Part shown: in pieces, positions 1-6,167 of the stretch
Layout of the letters: each line of letters begins with the position of its first letter
How positions within the stretch are numbered: position 1 is the stretch's first letter
Origin: a bacterium
GTDB taxonomy: Bacteria > Krumholzibacteriota > Krumholzibacteria > LZORAL124-64-63
Direction of reading: 5' to 3'
Assembly (NCBI GenBank): GCA_030592025.1
Contig: JAUUZX010000103.1
Location: forward strand, 1 to 6,167
DNA length: 6,167 bases
Position numbers and translations under genes: made by a program
Notes under the pieces: generated by a model
Told to the model about the DNA's origin: nothing
Databases searched by the model: none
The model's input: the letters and a program-made list of their open reading frames with translations, nothing else

Positions 1-2423
<2,423 letters not shown>

Positions 2424-2427
<4 letters not shown>

Positions 2428-2870
2428 TCCTCTCCCAGGGCCTCCAGGTCGGCGAGGTCACGCGTTCGGCCGGTGGCCCGCTTGTTGGCAATGAACTCGG
2501 TCCGGCCGATGATGCGCACATCCTGGTCACCGTAGACGCCGGCTTCGGCTCCCGCATCGGCCTCGTCCCAGGTGATGCCACTGAGAGAGGTCAAGAGGTC
2601 GACCCTGACGGGGGGCACACCGAGTTGGACCACGCGGTCCGGGTGAGTGAAATCATTCGAGGTGAGGCCGAGATCTCCGAATCCGAATTCCGTCAAGGCA
2701 GCCAGGATTCTCATGGCGTTATCAGGCGTAGCGTTAAGGAAGAGGTCGAGATCGCCGGTGAAACGCGGAGCGCCGTGATGGGCGAGGGCGTAGCCTCCAA
2801 CGATCAGGTACTCAACGCCGTTCGCGTTGAAGGACGCGAGCAACTCTTTGAAGTCCTGCTGTAGTTCCAT
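2424..2870 (-). CDS. Nucleotidyltransferase-fold protein, DUF6036/AbiEii-like
   Basis: The product has 148 residues, a single small domain. It carries the minimal nucleotidyltransferase signature: GG at 25-26 in IVGGYALAHHG, the metal-binding pair D40/D42 in TGDLDLF, and a probable third carboxylate D91 in RVDLLTSLSG. The C-terminus NKRATGRTRDLADLEAL (129-145) is typical of a widespread family usually labelled DUF6036 or AbiEii/AbiGii-toxin-like. Such folds transfer NMP to an RNA, protein or small-molecule substrate; the substrate here is unknown. ATG at 2870 was chosen because family members begin about 20 residues before the GG motif; an upstream in-frame TTG at 2903 would add 11 unconserved residues. 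The only ribosome-binding match is a poor AGG too close to the ATG, and the start lies 59 nt inside the upstream small gene, suggesting translational coupling. GC is about 57% over 2641-2880, below its neighbours, which fits horizontal acquisition. A toxin role is inference only. Confidence 0.88.
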
Positions 2871-3000
2871 GAACCTGCCGGCGCAAGAAATCCACGGCTG
2901 CAAGGCGCTCGGCGGGCGGGCGGTTCAGCCAGTGGTCGCGATCCCGCCGCGGCGCCGCGGGATCGCCAAGCTCTTGTCTCGTGACGACTTTTCTGATCAT
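2812..3000 (-). CDS. Small 62-residue protein paired with the nucleotidyltransferase
   Basis: I do not recognise a named family. From ATG at 3000 the protein is short, basic and probably helical: a charged N-terminus, then HWLNRPPAERLAAVDFLRRQ (23-42), then GLQRVARVLQRERR to the end. From memory, small proteins with a W-x3-PPxxRL-xxxxxLR core and a terminal LQRV-x-RV-like tail often sit directly upstream of this type of nucleotidyltransferase; that recollection is the main family support. Further support is the 59-nt overlap with the nucleotidyltransferase start and a well-placed promoter at 3007-3015. The frame stays open upstream of 3000, but that translation looks random and crosses the promoter. 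No Shine-Dalgarno precedes the ATG, so translation may be leaderless. A 10-bp inverted repeat spans codons 12-21. Antitoxin, partner subunit or regulator are all possible; none is shown. Confidence 0.75.
   Translation of the reverse strand: MIRKVVTRQELGDPAAPRRDRDHWLNRPPAERLAAVDFLRRQVHGTTAGLQRVARVLQRERR
2938..2966. repeat. 10-bp perfect inverted repeat inside the small gene
   Basis: GCGATCCCGC (2938-2947) is matched by its exact reverse complement (2957-2966) across a 9-nt spacer. It lies 35 to 63 nt into the 62-residue gene. In RNA it would form a strong GC-rich hairpin near the 5' end of the transcript; as DNA it could be an operator for autoregulation. No T-tract follows on either strand, so it is not a canonical intrinsic terminator. 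In GC-rich coding DNA chance is a real alternative. Confidence 0.55.
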
Positions 3001-3006
3001 GGTCTG

Positions 3007-3015
3007 ATGATACCA
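3007..3015 (-). promoter_or_regulatory. Extended -10 promoter for the small gene/nucleotidyltransferase unit, probably leaderless
   Basis: Read on the minus strand, TGG followed by TATCAT forms an extended -10 (TGn plus a hexamer matching TATAAT at 5 of 6 positions). Exactly six bases (CAGACC) separate it from the ATG at 3000, so the expected transcription start falls on the A of the start codon. No ribosome-binding site lies in between. The -35 region at 17-bp spacing (TTCCGT, 3030-3035) is poor, as is common for extended -10 promoters. The AT-rich match stands out against the GC-rich surroundings. Confidence 0.5.
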
Positions 3016-3161
3016 TACGAACCGGCGCCACGGAAGTGGAGGAAACGACGGACATGGTGTCGAGGGGGCGTCTGCCCGAGCACGACGGCGAGGGCGGTCC
3101 CCCTCAAGTCGCCTCCCCATGGGCCGAAGAAAGAAGATAGGGGAAGCCCGACAGGAGCTAT

Positions 3162-3168
3162 GAGGGAG
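3162..3168 (+). promoter_or_regulatory. Ribosome-binding site of first TPR gene
   Basis: GAGGGAG ends 4 nt before the ATG at 3173, and its GAGG core is 7 nt away. It supports that start over an out-of-frame ATG at 3160, which lies inside the same purine-rich leader and opens only a low-complexity Arg-rich frame. Confidence 0.65.
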
Positions 3169-3172
3169 CGCC

Positions 3173-3706
3173 ATGACCACCCAGGATTTGATCGCCCACG
3201 ACGACGACCGGGAAGCCGGGGTCGCCGTTGTCTACGAAGTTGTCGATCCGGAAATCGCCTTCATGGTCGAGACGATCGCCACCGCGGCGTCCGCCATCAA
3301 GGTGGGCGACTTCGAGAAGGCCGAGCGCCAATTGCGCAAGGCCCTCGAGAAGGAGCCTGAGCACCACCAGTGCCGGGCCTACCTGGCCATCTGCGTGGCA
3401 GCCCTTGGGCGCAATCTCAAGGAAGCCGAGCAACTGGCCAAGGGGATCGCCCGCGATCACCGCACCGACCCGGTCGGTCACTACGCCCTGGGGCAGATCA
3501 AGCTGCTGGCCGGCAAGCGACGGAGCGCCTTCGGCCACCTGGCCAAGGCCCGCAGGTTGGCCAACGCCGATCCGGAGATGATGTGGCAACTCGATGGCCT
3601 GGACCCGCGTCGGGAGCCGGTCCTGACCGCCCTGCACCGCGACCACTTCCTGAATGTCCTGCTGGGACGGATGAGGGTTGTTTTTACCGGATCCGACGAC
3701 ACTTGA
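3173..3706 (+). CDS. TPR-repeat protein, first of a tandem paralogous pair
   Basis: The product has 177 residues with no signal peptide or membrane segment, so it is probably cytoplasmic. After an acidic N-terminus (1-35) come about three tetratricopeptide repeats: roughly 37-64 (VGDFEKAERQLRKALEKEP), 66-99 (AICVAALGRNLKEAEQLAKG) and 102-135 (GHYALGQIKLLAGKRRSAF). TPRs are helical hairpin scaffolds for protein contacts, so an adaptor role is inferred, with no known partner. The tail 143-169 (LDPRREP, then RDHFLNVLLGRMR) is not TPR but is closely kept in the paralog just downstream. The two proteins align without gaps over about 128 residues, with about 60 identities by hand count. Cys67 and Cys74 are also conserved in the paralog. 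The next gene starts 19 nt after the stop, so the two probably share one transcript. Not recognised as a named gene. Confidence 0.88.
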   Translation: MTTQDLIAHDDDREAGVAVVYEVVDPEIAFMVETIATAASAIKVGDFEKAERQLRKALEKEPEHHQCRAYLAICVAALGRNLKEAEQLAKGIARDHRTDPVGHYALGQIKLLAGKRRSAFGHLAKARRLANADPEMMWQLDGLDPRREPVLTALHRDHFLNVLLGRMRVVFTGSDDT

Positions 3707-3715
3707 CGCAAGGAC

Positions 3716-3722
3716 AGGGGAG
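3716..3722 (+). promoter_or_regulatory. Ribosome-binding site of second TPR gene
   Basis: AGGGGAG in the 19-nt gap ends 3 nt before the ATG at 3726, and its AGGGG core is 5 nt away. It decides the start at 3726; the frame is open further upstream to 3678, but that extension overlaps the previous gene and lacks similarity to the paralog's N-terminus. Confidence 0.65.
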
Positions 3723-3725
3723 CCC

Positions 3726-4256
3726 ATGAGCCCGACATTCCTGACCAGCAGCAACGCGGCGCGCAATCTTTTCGTGTCCTCGACCTTCGAGGTGCCCGAC
3801 GACGGTGGCCGCTGTGGTGAACTCGCCTCCCTGGCGGCCCACGAGATCGAGCGGGGCGACTTCGCCGAGGCCGAGGGCCTGCTGCAACAGGGGCTTGCCG
3901 AACAGCCCGATCATGCGGGTTGCCTCGCGGCCATGGCCGTGTGCATGGCGGCCCTCGGACGAGGCGGCGACATGGCCGAACAGATGGCCCGCCAGGTCAT
4001 CGACAAGCACCCCGACGACCCCGCCGGCTGGTTCGCCCTGGCCCAGGTGCACCTCCTGGGCGGCGAGCGCAAAACCGCGTTCCAGCACTTCGCCACGGCC
4101 CGTGACCTGGCCGGTCGCGACCGGCGTTTCAAGGCCCGGGTCGACCGCCAGGACCCGCGGCAGCATCTCGTCAGCCGCGCGTTGCCGCGGGATCACATGC
4201 TGAACGTTGCGCTCGGGCGGTTGCGGATGTTCTTCCTGCGGCGGAAGAACGGCTGA
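3726..4256 (+). CDS. TPR-repeat protein, second of a tandem paralogous pair
   Basis: The product has 176 residues, lacks an obvious signal peptide or transmembrane helix, and is probably cytoplasmic. The N-terminus (1-33) differs from the paralog, while 42-168 aligns without gaps at about 47% identity. Repeats lie roughly at 36-62 (RGDFAEAEGLLQQGLAEQP), 66-97 (AVCMAALGRGGDMAEQMARQ) and 100-133 (GWFALAQVHLLGGERKTAF). The tail 142-168 keeps the shared signature: QDPR, then RDHMLNVALGRLR. Cys66 and Cys73 match the cysteines of the first copy. The start is set by the ATG at 3726 with a good ribosome-binding site. The gene looks like a product of local duplication followed by divergence, with different N-termini suggesting different partners; that is inference. 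It ends 6 bp from the convergent response-regulator gene. Function unknown. Confidence 0.88.
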   Translation: MSPTFLTSSNAARNLFVSSTFEVPDDGGRCGELASLAAHEIERGDFAEAEGLLQQGLAEQPDHAGCLAAMAVCMAALGRGGDMAEQMARQVIDKHPDDPAGWFALAQVHLLGGERKTAFQHFATARDLAGRDRRFKARVDRQDPRQHLVSRALPRDHMLNVALGRLRMFFLRRKNG

Positions 4257-4266
4257 CACAGGTCAG
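4253..4266. repeat. Small inverted repeat holding both convergent stop codons
   Basis: CTGAC (4253-4257) and GTCAG (4262-4266) form a 5-bp stem with the 4-nt loop ACAG. Each arm contains the TGA stop of one of the two convergent genes. There is no T-tract, and the stem is too short for a confident bidirectional terminator. Part of the symmetry is expected whenever two TGA stops face each other. Confidence 0.3.
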
Positions 4267-5627
4267 GGATCCGTCTTTTCCAGTTTGCTCCGCAGCGTGC
4301 TGCGGGGAAGACCGATCATCCGCGCGGCTGTCGAGATGTTTCCCTCCGCGCGCGCGAGCGCCCAGCGCAGCAGCCGTCCCTCACACTCCTGCATGTATTC
4401 ACGATAGGACGGAATCTCCGCAGGCTCGGCGGCGAGGGGCGTCGAGCTCATATCCGGTGGAGTAGGGACGTCACTTCCGCCCCGTCGCAAGGGGGCGTCG
4501 AACAGGTCGGTGACGGTGACCTCGGGCAGGGCGCGCATCCGCTCCACGACGTTCTCCAGCTCGCGGACGTTGCCCGGCCATTGGTACGCGAGCAGGGCCT
4601 CGAAACGCTCGGGCGAGAGCTGCAGCCGGTCCTGCTCCCCGCGGGCCTCGGCGAAATGGCGGACGAGGGCCGGGATGTCCTCCTTGCGCTCGGCAAGGGT
4701 GGGGAGCCGCAGGGGTATCACGTTGAGGCGGTAGTACAGATCGCCGCGGAACCGGCCCTGGTCGACCAGGGATTTCAGGTTCTCCTTCGTCGCCGTGATG
4801 AGCCGGAAGTCCACCTGGACCGTCTCGCCGCCACCCACCGGTTCGATCTCCCGTTCCTGGATCACCCGCAGCAGCTTGACCTGCACCGAGGCCGGAAGGT
4901 CGTCGATGTCGTCGATGAACAGGCTGCCGCCGTCGGCCCGGGCGAAGTACCCCAGGTGGTCGCGTTCGGCGCCGGTGAAGGCCCCTTTGCGGTAGCCGAA
5001 CAGCTCGCTCTCCAGCAGCGACTCCGGGATGGCCGTGCAATTGATGGCGACGAAGGGCTTGTTCTTCCGCGTGCTCGCGTCGTGCACGGCCCGCGCCACG
5101 AGTTCCTTGCCGGTGCCGCTCGGACCCTGGATCAGCACGTTGTAGTCGCCGGGCCCGACCGTGGCGATGGTCTTGATGAGGTGCTTCATGCCCGGTGAGT
5201 TGCCCACGATGCGCCGCTTGTGCCTCCCGGCGATCTGGCGACGGAGCTCCCTGTTCTCGGCGACGACCGCGTGGAGCCCTTCGAGACGCTTGATGCGGGC
5301 CAGGACCTCATCGGTCTGGAAGGGCTTGACCACGTAGTCGTAGGCGCCGCTGCGCAGGGCTTCGACCGCGGTTTCGGTGGACGCGTAGGCCGTCATGATG
5401 ATGACCTTCGCCTCGGGGTCGTCGCGTCTGGCGCGGGCCAGGACCTCGAGACCGTCGGGACCGGGCAGGTTCAGATCCGTCAGCACCAGGTCGAAAGTAC
5501 CCCCATCGAGGGCCGTCAACGCGACCGTGCCATCCGGGCAGGGGGTCACCTCGTGGCCCTCCTTGCGCAGTGTTCCGGTCAGTGCGACGCGGGTCATGCG
5601 CTCGTCTTCCACCAGCAGGATCCTCAA
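4263..5627 (-). CDS. NtrC-family sigma-54-dependent response regulator
   Basis: The product has 454 residues, normal for the family. The receiver domain (1 to about 118) has acidic pocket E7/D8, phosphoacceptor D51, T79 and K101. The AAA+ domain (about 140-370) has Walker A 168-175 (GPSGTGKE), the sigma-54-contacting GAFTGA loop at 215-220, Walker B IDD at 238-240, arginine-finger region FRGDLYYR 293-300 and WPGNVREL 350-357. A Pro/Ser-rich linker leads to a Fis-type helix-turn-helix (about 429-451). When phosphorylated by its kinase it should form a ring and hydrolyse ATP to open sigma-54 promoters. The start is TTG, fixed by the TTGA overlap with the kinase stop, an AGGAGG 7 nt upstream and the need for E7/D8; the next Met (M11) would remove them. 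Oddities: Asp replaces the usual catalytic Glu of Walker B, and Pro replaces Glu in Walker A. The regulon cannot be named from this window. Confidence 0.96.
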   Translation of the reverse strand: MRILLVEDERMTRVALTGTLRKEGHEVTPCPDGTVALTALDGGTFDLVLTDLNLPGPDGLEVLARARRDDPEAKVIIMTAYASTETAVEALRSGAYDYVVKPFQTDEVLARIKRLEGLHAVVAENRELRRQIAGRHKRRIVGNSPGMKHLIKTIATVGPGDYNVLIQGPSGTGKELVARAVHDASTRKNKPFVAINCTAIPESLLESELFGYRKGAFTGAERDHLGYFARADGGSLFIDDIDDLPASVQVKLLRVIQEREIEPVGGGETVQVDFRLITATKENLKSLVDQGRFRGDLYYRLNVIPLRLPTLAERKEDIPALVRHFAEARGEQDRLQLSPERFEALLAYQWPGNVRELENVVERMRALPEVTVTDLFDAPLRRGGSDVPTPPDMSSTPLAAEPAEIPSYREYMQECEGRLLRWALARAEGNISTAARMIGLPRSTLRSKLEKTDP

Positions 5628-6167
5628 GATGCGTCCTCCTCGTCGTCCACGGGACTTGCCGTGGGCAGCGAAATGGTGAAGGTGGTGCCGGCACTCCGGC
5701 TGCTGTCCACGTCGATGCGTCCGCCATGGGCCTGGATGATGCCCAGGCTGATGGACAGGCCGAGCCCGGTCCCCTCACCGGTTCTCTTGGTGGTGAAGAA
5801 GGGGTCGAAGATCCGGTCGATGTCCTGCGAAACGATGCCGTGGCCGCTGTCGGTGACCTGCAGGACGACCTCGTCGTTCCGCACGGTGGTCGTGACCGTG
5901 ATGTGGCCATGGTCGTCGACAGCGTCGACGGCGTTGATCAACAGGTTCATGAAGACCTCCTGGATCAACTGCCGGTCGGCGGTGATGGGCGGCAGGTCGG
6001 GGTCCAGGACCAGGTCCAGGGCGATGGACTTGCGATCGATGTTGAAGGACATCAGCCGGCTGACGGTCTCGACGGCTTCATTCAGGTTCACCGGTCCCAT
6101 GGCGGTCTGTTGCTTGCGGGCGAAACCCAGGAGCTTCTCGATCACTCCCGAAGCCTGGGTAAGCCCC
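5624..6167 (-). CDS. Two-component sensor histidine kinase, C-terminal part (5' end cut by window)
   Basis: 180 residues are visible and the frame is open to the window edge. The first residues (GLTQASGVIEKLLGFARK) look like the end of a HisKA dimerisation helix, so the phosphorylated His, any sensor domain and the start lie outside; the GTG at 6145 is not the start. The ATP-binding HATPase_c domain is complete: N box with N74 and N78 (NLLINAVDA), G1 box DSGHGI 106-111, F box FDPFFTTK 120-127, and G2 box GTGLGL 132-137. The protein autophosphorylates and passes phosphate to the regulator encoded immediately downstream; the stop TGA shares bases with that gene's TTG start. The layout resembles NtrB/ZraS-type kinases paired with NtrC-class regulators. 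The input signal cannot be judged without the N-terminus. Confidence 0.96.
   Translation of the reverse strand, partial: GLTQASGVIEKLLGFARKQQTAMGPVNLNEAVETVSRLMSFNIDRKSIALDLVLDPDLPPITADRQLIQEVFMNLLINAVDAVDDHGHITVTTTVRNDEVVLQVTDSGHGIVSQDIDRIFDPFFTTKRTGEGTGLGLSISLGIIQAHGGRIDVDSSRSAGTTFTISLPTASPVDDEEDAS
5635..5640 (-). promoter_or_regulatory. Ribosome-binding site for the TTG-start response regulator
   Basis: On the minus strand AGGAGG lies 7 nt upstream of the TTG at 5627 and inside the last codons of the kinase gene. This near-perfect site at ideal spacing compensates for the weak start codon and supports coupled translation of kinase and regulator. Confidence 0.75.

Larger units (their letters stand above)
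3001..3172. other. Divergent intergenic region
   Basis: These 172 bp separate the minus-strand small gene from the plus-strand TPR pair. The left end holds the minus-strand extended -10. The right third is purine-rich (about 3126-3168) and leads into the ribosome-binding site of the first TPR gene. An 8-bp palindrome CCCATGGG occurs at 3116-3123. I see no convincing sigma-70 promoter for the TPR genes, although one must lie here or inside the small gene if they are transcribed on their own. No good sigma-54 -24/-12 element is present. Confidence 0.6.

Noticed and set aside
2871..2903. TTG at 2903 as nucleotidyltransferase start
   Set aside because: The 11 extra residues look unlike family N-termini and the overlap with the small gene grows to 92 nt; ATG at 2870 gives the usual length.
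3056..3069. GG-N10-GC spacing resembling a sigma-54 -24/-12 promoter upstream of the TPR genes
   Set aside because: Only the GG and GC dinucleotides fit; the -24 lacks GGCAC and the -12 reads GGGC rather than TTGC, which is expected by chance in GC-rich DNA.
3116..3123. CCCATGGG palindrome
   Set aside because: An isolated 8-bp palindrome in GC-rich DNA with no second copy and no obvious promoter nearby.
3001..3180. N-terminal extension of the 62-residue protein up to 3180
   Set aside because: The extension is Pro/Arg-rich, lacks conserved-looking features, crosses the promoter and reaches into the divergent TPR gene.
3160..3360. ATG at 3160 preceded by AGGAG, opening an Arg-rich frame over the first TPR gene
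   Set aside because: The spacing from AGGAG is too short, and the product is low-complexity Arg/Gly, as expected from reading the TPR gene out of frame.

Overview
This is a gene-dense, GC-rich window: hand counts of sample lines give about 65-75% in most genes. The genes point to a free-living bacterium with sigma-54-dependent regulation, probably Gram-negative. The sequence alone does not fix the phylum, and no rRNA, tRNA, CRISPR array or insertion sequence was seen.

Layout. (1) Positions 1-2427, plus strand: a ClpB-type disaggregase whose N-terminus is cut by the window edge. (2) Positions 2424-3000, minus strand: a two-gene unit. It holds a 62-residue unrecognised protein followed by an overlapping nucleotidyltransferase-fold protein (the DUF6036/AbiEii-like type). 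Its GC is visibly lower, and the nucleotidyltransferase runs tail-to-tail into clpB with overlapping stop codons. (3) Positions 3001-3172: a 172-bp divergent intergenic region with an extended -10 promoter placed so that the small gene would be leaderless. (4) Positions 3173-4256, plus strand: two tandem paralogous TPR proteins that share a C-terminal signature outside the repeats. (5) Positions 4263-6167, minus strand: a two-component system. The histidine kinase (C-terminal part only) comes first, followed by an NtrC-class sigma-54 response regulator that starts at TTG inside the kinase stop codon.

How the genes work together. The kinase and regulator form one translationally coupled pair and should phosphorylate and activate a sigma-54 regulon; no convincing -24/-12 target is visible here. 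The TPR pair looks like one transcription unit of cytoplasmic scaffold proteins of unknown role, converging on the regulator with a 6-bp gap. The small gene and nucleotidyltransferase resemble a compact accessory or toxin-antitoxin-like module next to a housekeeping chaperone gene. No direct functional link between clpB, this module, the TPR pair and the two-component system can be shown from sequence.

The least described items are the leaderless small gene/nucleotidyltransferase pair with its internal 10-bp inverted repeat, and the tandem TPR paralogs with the shared C-terminal motif.
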